From: CAVQCA01 sp963710815
Lineage (GTDB): Bacteria; Pseudomonadota; Gammaproteobacteria; UBA9214
Length of the DNA: 64,000 nucleotides
Direction of reading: 5' to 3'
Assembly: GCA_963710815.1 (NCBI GenBank)
Contig: CAVQCA010000140.1
Location: forward strand, 21,210-85,209
The notes under the pieces are model-generated. The model saw only the letters and a list, made by a program, of their open reading frames with translations, had not been told where the DNA came from and did not search any database. Of the stretch, positions 16,638-24,743 are shown piece after piece. Every line of letters begins with the position of its first letter. The stretch's first letter is position 1. The position numbers and the translations under genes are program-made.

Positions 16638-16849
16638 GCTGGCCGAACGGGGCTGCCTGTAAACGACGAGCATGCCGGTTATGGCAGAAAAATCCTCACC
16701 GGCCATCTCACCACCCGATGGCGGCGAACGGAACCGAGCAGACCTCCCGCAGCGATTTCCGGGTCCGCACCGGTCGACGGCAAACAGGATGGTGCCAGTA
16801 GCGGGATACAGACAGTATTCGAACCTGCCGTCAGACAAATCCAGGGCCG

Positions 16850-19277
16850 TCAGTTCCGCATGTCCCCGGCCAGCGGCCGGTATTGCAGGCCATAGAACAT
16901 TTCCAGGTAGCGCCGTGGTCTCCGCGCGGTCAAGATTCGTGACATAACGCCAGAAGCCGTAGACCCTGGAGAGCGTCATGAGACGTTCCGCGTAACCCTT
17001 CCAGGTGTAGCGCTCCTCGACACGGGCCAGTCCGCCCCGGCTGATACGGTCCCATTCAAGCGGGTCCTGGCGGCAGCGGACGAAGAAATCCGCCAGACGC
17101 TCGGCGGCGCGGTCGCCGTGGTTGGGATCGATGTGAAAACCCGAGACATTGTCGTCGAATGATCTCCAGTGGTCCGCCGAAGCAGGTCGCGAAGGTGGGC
17201 AGTCCGGAGCTCATGGCCTCGATCACCGTCAGTCCGAAGGCCTCGAACAGCGCCGGCTGGACGAAGGCGCCGCGGTGATCGGCAACGCACGCGGTACAGC
17301 TCGCCGGCGAACGCCTTTCTCCAGGTGCATCCCCAGCCAGCGCACCTGGCCATCGAGGCCGTATTCGTCCATGAGCCCGTGCATGCGACTCGAGTCTGTT
17401 CACGCTCCTCGGCGTCGTTCGGAACGCGCCGGATCGACGTGCCCCGCCACCACCAGCAGATTGGCTGGCCTCACGCAGGGCCTCCGATTCGGCCGTACCA
17501 CTGCACCAGACCGGTGATGTTCTTGATCAGGATCCATGCGCGCCATGGTGAAGATCAGCGGCTTGTCGCGCTCGGCCAGCCGCCGCGGATATCCCGGCCC
17601 CGTCCTCGCTGCCGAAGAGCAGCTCGCTCGAAATCCCGGCAAGGTGCGTCAGGCGCCTCTCGCTATCGGTCGGCTGGGAAATAGACCTCGGGGTCGGCGC
17701 CGGGCGAGACGATATTGAACTTCGGGATCGAAGACATCGATGCCGTAGCACCACGCGGTAAAGCCCCGGCAGGGTATAAGCGGAATTGTACGCCTCGTAC
17801 TGGCCGACGCTGTCCCCGGTGCCGGCGATCTCCTGGTAGGTGGAGGTGATGATGAAGTCCGCCATATTCATGGCGATCAGGTCGGCGGTAAACTGGCTGG
17901 AGAAGTGGTAGCTGCGCCTCGTTGTCTCGCCAGTAGAGGTCGGAGTACAGGTACTTGGTCTTCTCCAGCGCGTGGGCGATGTTGCACTGGGTCACGCCGA
18001 GCCGTGCGCGACATCAGCGAAGCCACCAGGTTGCCGTCGGAGTAGTTGCCGATGATAAGGTCGGGCCGATCGCCCAGTTCCGCCAGCACCTCCCGCTCGG
18101 CATCGCTGGCGAAGCGCTCCAGGTAGGGCCAGATCTCGAAGCGCGAGATCCATTGCGGCACCACCTCGCCGGCCTCGTTGCGAAAGGGTACACGCAGGAT
18201 GCGGGCGTTGTGGGTGCCGGTGATCGGCTCGAGGCGCTGGTCACAGGACGTCCCCTCGGCCTCGGGGATCAGGCGCGTCACCACCAGGATCTGCGGCTCG
18301 ATTTCGAGGCCCTGCTCGCTCACGCGCTGACGCATCTCGCGCTCCAGGGCGCGCACCTGGTCGAGGATGTAGACCACCTGGCCACCGGTGTCCGGGCGGC
18401 CCAGCACGTCGGACTGGCCGAACCAGCCGTGCGGGGACAGGATGACGATGGAGAAGATCATCGGGATGCGTGCCAGGAAGGCCTCCAGGTTGCCCGGCGA
18501 GGGGGCCTCCAGAATATCGAGCAGCAATTGCATGGTCTCGATCATGCCTTGCGCGTCCCGACCCCAGCCGGGTTCGAAGCCCATGGTGCGCAGCGCCGGA
18601 CCAATCTCGTCCCAATCGGCCGACGGGTCCTGGCCGTGCAGGTAATCGTCGGCCTCACGCAGCGCCGAACGCAGTCCGCCGACATCGCGCAGGGTCTCGT
18701 TCAGCATCAACTGCTGCTGCCGGTAGCTGTGTACGCTGAGAAAATCCAGCAGATGCTTGTCACCCTTGCCGAGCTCCTCGAACAGCCGGCTGGACAGGCG
18801 CCGGTTGAGAAACTCCACGCCGCGCCCGATGGAGCGCGATTCGTGCATCTTGGCGAACTCCCGGCTGAACGGCTCGAGATCGATCTCGAGTACGAACCGG
18901 TCCGGGTTGCGTTCGCCGTTGACCAGGTGCTCCTTGAAGTGCAGAAATTCCTCGACGGGGATCTCATCGAGTGACATCGTCTCGACATGAATACGCAGAT
19001 AGCTCCAGCGTCCAACCCGAACCCGCAGCGCCAGGTAAACCCAGGAAGCATCGACCGCGGCCTCCTGGGCCCACATCATCACCTTGCCCAACGGGGTAGC
19101 TCTCAGACATTCGCCGTCGGGCTCCGCGCACAGGGCGGCGAGCATATCCTGGATGTCGCTGCGCAGCAGGAACGTCCGCTCCAGCCCCTGCAGACGATGC
19201 ATCACCCGGTGTGCCTGGCTGCGCTGTGTTTGCAGGAAATCCTTCAGGGAACCAATCAGCTCGTTGTCCAGTGTCAC
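16850..19277 (-). pseudogene. Sucrose synthase, 3' half broken by many frameshifts
   Basis: Reversibly makes sucrose from (A/U)DP-glucose and fructose. The 5' half is intact from GTG 19277, which overlaps the kinase stop: an N-terminal regulatory region, then the glucosyltransferase start HGWFGQSDVLGRPDTGGQVVYILDQVRALE and SDGNLVASLMSRT. From about 18010 to 16850 the conserved text continues but changes frame at least eight times: CNIAHALEKTKYLYSD, NMADFIITSTYQEIAGT, KFNIVSPGADPEVYF, LFEAFGLTVIEAMSSGLP, GFWRYVTNLDRAE, then RRYLEMFYGLQYRPLAG and stop at 16850. Total span is 2,428 bases, matching a normal protein of about 805 aa, so insertions and deletions nearly cancel. Low-quality sequence or genuine decay. 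Confidence 0.85.
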
Positions 19278-20170
19278 CCGAGTCTCCAGGCATCGATATG
19301 GTGATGGTAGAACCCGGGATCCGCGACCGTGGCCCCGCGCACCCCGACGATTGCGGAGGCAAAGTTCTGCGCCCGTTCGAGCGTCAGAGGCAGCGGCCAC
19401 CCGCGTGTGAGGCCCACTAGCATTACGCTGGCGAAGGCATCGCCGGCGCCGACGGTGTCCATCACCGCCACGCGTCCCGACGGCGCGACGGCGGCTTCCT
19501 CACCCGCGGTGCTGACCAGCACCGCACCGGCCGCACCCCGCGTCACGATCAGCAGCTCCAGCGCATGCGCCTCCAGCACCTCGCGCATGGCGCGTCCGGG
19601 ATCCGTTGCCTGCGGGCGCAGCTGCGCCAGTTCGTCATCGTTGAGCTTCACCCAATCCGCCGCGTCCAGGCACCCGCGCACCGTATCGAGCGACCACCAG
19701 GGGCTGCGCATGTTCACGTCCAGAAATACCCTGCCGCCGGTCTCCTGCCTCAGCCGTTCCAGCGCCTTCCGCGAGTCTTCGCGGCGCAGGGCAAGGCTGC
19801 CATGGTAGAGCACGGCTTCACCGGCCACAGGGGGCAGGGCGCCGGCATCGATAAAATCGTAGGCCTGTCCCGGGAGGATATCGAATCGCGGCTGGCCGGC
19901 ATCGAGGGTGATCTCCACCCTGCCGGTGGGGTGGCGGGCATCGAACTGCAGGCCCGAGGTATCCATGCCCCATTCCTGCATGGCGTCAAGGATGCGCCGT
20001 CCGAGGGTGTCTTCGCCGACGCGCGATACGAACAGCGGAGACATTCCGAAGGCCTGGAGGTGCCAGGCAACATTGAACGGCGCGCCGCCCAGGACAACGC
20101 TCCCGTCGGGAAAACAATCGTAGAGCACCTCTCCGAATATCACGATGCTGTGATCTGACCCCGCCGTCAT
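19274..20170 (-). CDS. PfkB-family sugar kinase, probable fructokinase
   Basis: 298-aa ribokinase-family enzyme with the glycine-rich GGAPFNVAWHL N-terminal signature, the KLNDDEL segment and the second PfkB signature DTVGAGDAF with the catalytic Asp near residue 250. Fructose is the likely substrate because it lies between sucrose-phosphate synthase and sucrose synthase. In bacterial sucrose operons this kinase handles fructose released from sucrose. It overlaps the small upstream frame by ATGA and sus by GTGA, indicating a compact operon. Confidence 0.88.
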   Translation of the reverse strand: MTAGSDHSIVIFGEVLYDCFPDGSVVLGGAPFNVAWHLQAFGMSPLFVSRVGEDTLGRRILDAMQEWGMDTSGLQFDARHPTGRVEITLDAGQPRFDILPGQAYDFIDAGALPPVAGEAVLYHGSLALRREDSRKALERLRQETGGRVFLDVNMRSPWWSLDTVRGCLDAADWVKLNDDELAQLRPQATDPGRAMREVLEAHALELLIVTRGAAGAVLVSTAGEEAAVAPSGRVAVMDTVGAGDAFASVMLVGLTRGWPLPLTLERAQNFASAIVGVRGATVADPGFYHHHIDAWRLG

Positions 20171-20385
20171 GGTGTGCTCCCGGCCCCATCCTGACCGGCC
20201 CGTTCCAGGGTCCGGTGCAGGTAATGGATCAGCACACCGGCGCCGTAATTGCCGTTCACGCCAGGGAAACCGTCCTGCCGGACACCTTTATCGTGTCGCT
20301 GCCGTCGAAGGCGACACTCGCGGCCGCGCGCACTTCCGCAGTCTGGATACGAACACGCCCGTGCAGACAGCAACCGCCCGCTCAT
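20167..20385 (-). CDS. Possible small gene between sps and the kinase
   Basis: An open frame of 72 codons starts with an ATGA overlap on the sps stop and ends with an ATGA overlap on the kinase start, as expected for a real operon member. The protein is unrecognised. A neighbouring frame reads more like a folded protein (RVRIQTAEVRAAASVAF, then DTIKVSGRTVSL) and joins the end (VNGNYGAGVLIHYLHRTLE) if one G is added to a GG pair. The true product may therefore be a frame-broken small protein. Low confidence. Confidence 0.35.
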   Translation of the reverse strand: MSGRLLSARACSYPDCGSARGRECRLRRQRHDKGVRQDGFPGVNGNYGAGVLIHYLHRTLERAGQDGAGSTP

Positions 20386-22526
20386 GCCTCCGGCACTCCG
20401 CAGCTCGAGAAGAACTGGTAGTGCTCGACGGCCTCGAGGATGCCGGCGGCATAGGGCTGGGTGGCGAAATAGATGGTCTTCGTCTCGGTGAGATTCGACA
20501 GCTCCTCGTGGTGCCGGTTTGCCACCACCACGGCCATGGTGTTGCCGCGCATCATGTCCTCATCGGTGCCTGAACCCCCGGCGGCGAGGATGTTTTCCAG
20601 CGGGATGTCCCAGCGGTTGGCGACCCAGCGCAGGGCGAACCCCTTGGAGGCCCGCGCCGGTACCACGTCCAGGAACTGGCCGAAGGAGAGAAACATGTTG
20701 ACCGTCTGCTCATGCTGATGCATCAGACTGATGAGTTCGTCGAGGCTCGGCGCGATGCGCGGGTCGATATAGTAGCTCAGCTTGTAGCGGCTCTGCTCCG
20801 TTTTCGCCTGCAGCCCCAGCCCCGGGGTCTCCGCGAGCAGGCGGGTGACCGCCTTTGGGTTCCACTGATGATCGATGTGCTCGGTCCAGGCACGGTCCTC
20901 GGTCAGCCGCGGGGCATAGTGGATCTGTGTTCCCAGGCTGGTAATGAGGATGTCCGGTTGCGGTATACCGTACTGACGCATGACGCGCAGCGCCGAATCG
21001 AGGCGTCGTCCGGTGGCGATGCCGAAGGTGGTGCATTTGCGGTAGAGCCGGATCACGGCGATAAAATCCGCCAGCGAGGCGGGATCTCCCAGCAGGTTCT
21101 GGTCGAGATCCGTGAAGATCGCGCGGTCATGATAGAGCCTGACACTTGGCGGCACGGGTGCGCGTGGAGGAATCCTGGCCACCTCCAGCAGGGGTCGCAA
21201 CTCTTGCAGGTACTTTTCGACGTGCGCCTCCCAGGAATAATGCCGGCGTACCCCCTCGAGCCCGTTCCCGGACAGTTCACGCCAGATCCCGCTGTCCCCC
21301 AGTACCTTGAGCAGTGCCTCGGCCATGGCCGCCTTGTCGAGCGGGTCGACCAGGTAGCCGTTGCGGCAGTTGCCGATGATGTCCTGCGGCCCGCCATCGG
21401 ACGTCGCCACGACCGGCAGGCCGCTGGAGGCGGCCTCGAGCAGGGTGAGGCCGAAGGGTTCCGTCAGGGCCGGATTGACGAACACCCCGCCCAGGCTCGC
21501 CGCCAGGCGGTACAGGAGGGGGACATCATCGGACTGGTGGTGCTTGGGATAGGCTACGCGGCCATAGAGGTCATACTGGTCGATGGTGAGGAGGATCCCG
21601 GTCAGCACTTCCTGGGCGCCTGTTTCCATGTCACGGATCTCGTCGCGATTGCCGGCGATGATGACCAGGTTCGCCGCCTGCTGCAGCGCGGGCGATTCCC
21701 CGTAGGCCTCGACCAGGGTGGCGATGTTCTTGCGGGCATCGGGACGCGACAGCGCCAGTATAAAGGGTTTGTCCGGTTCACTGAGAAATCGCGCCAGTTC
21801 CCGGCGTATCCGCGAGCAGGGCTCCGCCTCTTGCGCGGGGTGGAATCGTTTCAGGTCGACGCCGGGGGGGATGACCGCCATGCGTTCCGGCTGGTAATGG
21901 TTATAGAGCCCGTATTGTTCCTCGATCTCCTGATTGGTACTGGTCACCACCAGTTCCGCCGTGCCGAGGATGTCCTCCTCGATTTCGATGCGCCGCGTCA
22001 TGTGGTAGCGCTGTTCGATCATCTCGCGCGACAGTCCGCTCGCCAGCAGGCGCCGGCGCTTCACCCGACCGAGCGAGTGCCCGGTATGCACCAGCGGCAC
22101 ACCCAGCAAGTGGGACAGGCGGATGCCGACATACCCACCGTCTGCGTAGTGGCTGTGAATGATGTCCGGCGTACGACCATGCTCCCTCAGATAGCTCGTG
22201 GCATTGTCGGCAAAATTGTCGAGGCTGTCCCACAGCTGCTCCTTGGGAATGTAGCCCTCGTCTCCGCAGTCGATGCGCACGATCCGCACCTTTTCGGACA
22301 GCGGCTCTTCCCTGAGGGCATAATTCGTGCTCAACCCCGGGTCAACGACCCGCCGGGTCATGATATCCACGTGGGCAACACCGGCACTTTTCCCGAGGGC
22401 GCGGGCAAGTTCCACCACGTATTGGGTCTGGCCGCCGGTATCGGCATCCCGGCCGAGTTCAAGGTCATGCCCGCGAATCAGACCGTGGACACTGATGAGA
22501 AGTATGTAGATCCTGTCTGCTGCCAT
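20382..22526 (-). CDS. Sucrose-phosphate synthase with C-terminal sucrose-phosphate phosphatase-like domain
   Basis: 714-aa two-domain protein. Residues 1-460 form a GT-B glycosyltransferase of family 4: SVHGLIRGHDLELGRDADTGGQ start, HSHYADGGY, LVHTGHSLGRVKRR, IPPGVDLKRF, ALSRPDARKNI and the acceptor-side ALTEPFGLTLLEAASSGLP. From about residue 480 a HAD phosphatase-like domain starts with FTDLDQNLLGD and includes the GTDEDMMRG segment. Together these could make sucrose-6-phosphate from an NDP-glucose and fructose-6-phosphate and then dephosphorylate it. Start at ATG 22526 (MAADRIYILLISVHG). First gene of the minus-strand sucrose module. Confidence 0.92.
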   Translation of the reverse strand: MAADRIYILLISVHGLIRGHDLELGRDADTGGQTQYVVELARALGKSAGVAHVDIMTRRVVDPGLSTNYALREEPLSEKVRIVRIDCGDEGYIPKEQLWDSLDNFADNATSYLREHGRTPDIIHSHYADGGYVGIRLSHLLGVPLVHTGHSLGRVKRRRLLASGLSREMIEQRYHMTRRIEIEEDILGTAELVVTSTNQEIEEQYGLYNHYQPERMAVIPPGVDLKRFHPAQEAEPCSRIRRELARFLSEPDKPFILALSRPDARKNIATLVEAYGESPALQQAANLVIIAGNRDEIRDMETGAQEVLTGILLTIDQYDLYGRVAYPKHHQSDDVPLLYRLAASLGGVFVNPALTEPFGLTLLEAASSGLPVVATSDGGPQDIIGNCRNGYLVDPLDKAAMAEALLKVLGDSGIWRELSGNGLEGVRRHYSWEAHVEKYLQELRPLLEVARIPPRAPVPPSVRLYHDRAIFTDLDQNLLGDPASLADFIAVIRLYRKCTTFGIATGRRLDSALRVMRQYGIPQPDILITSLGTQIHYAPRLTEDRAWTEHIDHQWNPKAVTRLLAETPGLGLQAKTEQSRYKLSYYIDPRIAPSLDELISLMHQHEQTVNMFLSFGQFLDVVPARASKGFALRWVANRWDIPLENILAAGGSGTDEDMMRGNTMAVVVANRHHEELSNLTETKTIYFATQPYAAGILEAVEHYQFFSSCGVPEA

Positions 22527-22671
22527 AATGGAGATCCCTGTCCAGAACCGGTCACGCAATTCTACCCGGGTGGACGCATGAGGGCCACCACCGTAACAAA
22601 ATACTACTTAATAATCAATGTTATATATTTTCAACCAAACAGGCCGGCCTGATCGGGACCAGCACGTTGAC

Positions 22672-22700
22672 TTGCAGGCGGCACGTCAAACTGCTATAAA
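22672..22700 (+). promoter_or_regulatory. Sigma-70-type promoter of rpmB-rpmG
   Basis: TTGCAG (22672-22677), 17-base spacer, TATAAA (22695-22700), about 50 bases before the rpmB start. Four of six bases match at -35 and five of six at -10. Confidence 0.55.
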
Positions 22701-22750
22701 GCGCCCTCCCTCGCGGGGGAGTTTCCGTTAAACCATCAGGAATTTCAGCA

Positions 22751-22987
22751 ATGTCCAGAGTATGCCAGGTCACGGGGAAACGGCCGATGTACGGCAATAA
22801 CGTATCCCATGCCAATAACAAGACGCGGCGGCGTTTCCTGCCCAATCTGCATGAACACCGTTTCTGGGTGGACGGTGAGAAGCGCTGGGTGACGTTGCGC
22901 GTTTCCGGCAAGGGCATGCGCATCATCGACAAACGGGGCATCGACGCGGTGCTGGCGGACATCCGCGCCCGCGGCGTAAAGGTCTAG
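22751..22987 (+). CDS. rpmB: 50S ribosomal protein L28
   Basis: 78-aa ribosomal protein with the canonical start SRVCQVTGKRPMYGNNVSHANNKTRRRF and end DKRGIDAVLADIRARG. Paired with rpmG 19 bases downstream. In most gammaproteobacteria radC lies just upstream; here the RIT element and the sucrose module intervene. Confidence 0.98.
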   Translation: MSRVCQVTGKRPMYGNNVSHANNKTRRRFLPNLHEHRFWVDGEKRWVTLRVSGKGMRIIDKRGIDAVLADIRARGVKV

Positions 22988-23006
22988 AACGATCCAGGAG
23001 TCTCCC

Positions 23007-23162
23007 ATGCGTGACAAGATCAAACTCATCTCCAGCGCCGGCACCGGCCATTACTACACCACGACCAAGAACAAGCGCACCATGCCGGAAAAAATGGAAA
23101 TCAAGAAATTCGATCCGGTGGTCCGCAAGCACGTGATCTACAAGGAAGGCAAGATCAAGTGA
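23007..23162 (+). CDS. rpmG: 50S ribosomal protein L33
   Basis: 51-aa protein: RDKIKLISSAGTGHYYTT, KNKRTMPEKMEIKKFDP, then RKHVIYKEGKIK. These are the diagnostic L33 segments. No zinc-binding Cys pairs are present, so it is the C-minus form. ATG 23007 has AGGAG about eight bases upstream. Confidence 0.98.
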   Translation: MRDKIKLISSAGTGHYYTTTKNKRTMPEKMEIKKFDPVVRKHVIYKEGKIK

Positions 23163-23180
23163 CCGGTCGACGCACCGACC

Positions 23181-23220
23181 GCCAATAAAAAAACCCGGCT
23201 TTGCCGGGTTTTTTATTGGC
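23181..23220. terminator. Bidirectional terminator between rpmG and the desaturase
   Basis: Long near-perfect inverted repeat with core ACCCGGC-TTT-GCCGGGT, flanked by A-run on the left and T-run on the right, so it can end both the rpmBG transcript and the convergent desaturase transcript. Confidence 0.92.
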
Positions 23221-23261
23221 CTCGCCGCGCCCCGAGGGAGGCAGTGGGGCAATCACCCCTG

Positions 23262-24467
23262 TCAGGCCGTCTTGACGCTGTAACCGCGCAGGCGCCCGGC
23301 AAACTCCCGCAGAGAGGAAATCCCCGTGGCCTCGGCCTGCAGGCACCACTCCTGCAGCGCCTTGATCAGGCTCTCCTGGCTGGTCGTCTTGCGGGCCCAG
23401 ATCGCCTGCAGCTGCTGCCGGTACTGGTAGACGGTCCGCAGGGTGTTGAACTGGGCAAGCAGGCCATCCAGGCGGTGGCGGGCAACCTCGTCAACCGGCG
23501 AGGGCTCGCGGATCAACAACGCGCGCATGCGCCTGAGCGTCCCGCCGCTGCAGGAGCCTTCCGCCTGCCGGCATTCCTGTTTCAGCACGGGCAGCATGAC
23601 TTCGCGGGCATAATTGGCCATGACGTGCATGCGATTGAGCACCACGGCGCGCACGGTATCCATGTCGATGCTGTGCTTTCCGGCGATGATGACCGGCCGC
23701 GGGAGGACCTTCTTGACCCTGGCCAGGCCCAGCAATGACAGCAGGCGGATCCACAACCAGCCCAGGTCGAACTCCCACCACTTGCAGGAGAACCGCGCCG
23801 AGGCCGGGAAGGCATGATGGTTGGCATGCAGTTCCTCGCCGCCGATGATGATGGCCAGCGGCGTGATGTTGCGCGAGGCATCCGGGGTCTCGAAATTGCG
23901 GTAACCCCACCAGTGGCCCACACCGTTGATCACACCGGCTGCCCAGAAGGGAATCCATACCATCTGCACCGCAAAGAGCACCAGGCCGAGGCTGCCGAAC
24001 AGCACGACATCCAGCAACAGCATCAGCGTGACGCCCAACCCGGGGAAGCGGGCATAGACATGGCGCTCCACCCAGTCGGCCGGGGTGAGGTGCCCGTAGT
24101 GTTCGAGCGTCTCCTCGTTGGTGGCTTCCTTCCGGTAAAGTTCCGAACCCTCCCACATCACCTTGCGGATGCCGAGCACCTGGGGGCTGTGCGGATCCTC
24201 CGGGGTCTCGCATTTCGCGTGATGCTTGCGATGCACGGCGACCCATTCGCGCGTCACCATGCCGGTGGTCATCCACAGCCAGAAGCGGAAGAAATGGCTG
24301 ATCACGGGATGCAGGTCAAGTGCGCGATGCGCCTGGTGCCGGTGCAGATAGATGGTGACGCCGGCGATGGTCACCTGGGTCAGTACCAGCCCCGTGAGGG
24401 TGACTCCGACCCATGACAGATGGGTAAATCCGCCGTTACTCAGGAATTCAAAAAGGGTATCAAGCAT
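23262..24467 (-). CDS. Acyl-CoA / fatty-acid delta-9 type desaturase
   Basis: 401-aa membrane di-iron desaturase that introduces a cis double bond into saturated acyl chains. The three histidine boxes are visible: HRHQAHR, HRKHH and HANHH, among four hydrophobic helices (VTLTGLVLTQVTIAGVTIYL; LLLDVVLFGSLGLVLFAV). The roughly 120-residue C-terminal extension after the third box is soluble and Arg/Gln-rich. ATG 24467 (MLDTLFEFL) follows GAGG. The 276-base upstream interval to hyuA holds only short inverted repeats (for example GTATC-AC-GATAC near 24722). Confidence 0.92.
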   Translation of the reverse strand: MLDTLFEFLSNGGFTHLSWVGVTLTGLVLTQVTIAGVTIYLHRHQAHRALDLHPVISHFFRFWLWMTTGMVTREWVAVHRKHHAKCETPEDPHSPQVLGIRKVMWEGSELYRKEATNEETLEHYGHLTPADWVERHVYARFPGLGVTLMLLLDVVLFGSLGLVLFAVQMVWIPFWAAGVINGVGHWWGYRNFETPDASRNITPLAIIIGGEELHANHHAFPASARFSCKWWEFDLGWLWIRLLSLLGLARVKKVLPRPVIIAGKHSIDMDTVRAVVLNRMHVMANYAREVMLPVLKQECRQAEGSCSGGTLRRMRALLIREPSPVDEVARHRLDGLLAQFNTLRTVYQYRQQLQAIWARKTTSQESLIKALQEWCLQAEATGISSLREFAGRLRGYSVKTA

Positions 24468-24743
24468 GCCGTTTAGCCTCAAAAAATTTATCCGGACAAC
24501 GTCCGTTCACGATGACGTCTTTCCCGCACCGTCAGGCCTCCTGTCAATGATTGCATGAAATGTCAAATGCCATTCGCAGGTACACGTCTGCGTCTGCAAC
24601 AAATGCAGATTTTCCGGGAGTCTGTCGGATTTGTGCGATCGAAGCGAGCCTGCGCCAATGGGCTGTGTGCTAATTGGGCCGTCGCGGAATCTGAAGTTAT
24701 TGTGAAGGACCACTGGCGCATAGTGTATCACGATACGTGACCG

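Noticed and set aside
20712..22652. 646-codon open frame antisense to sucrose-phosphate synthase
   Set aside because: No recognisable domain; the opposite strand holds an intact two-domain enzyme.
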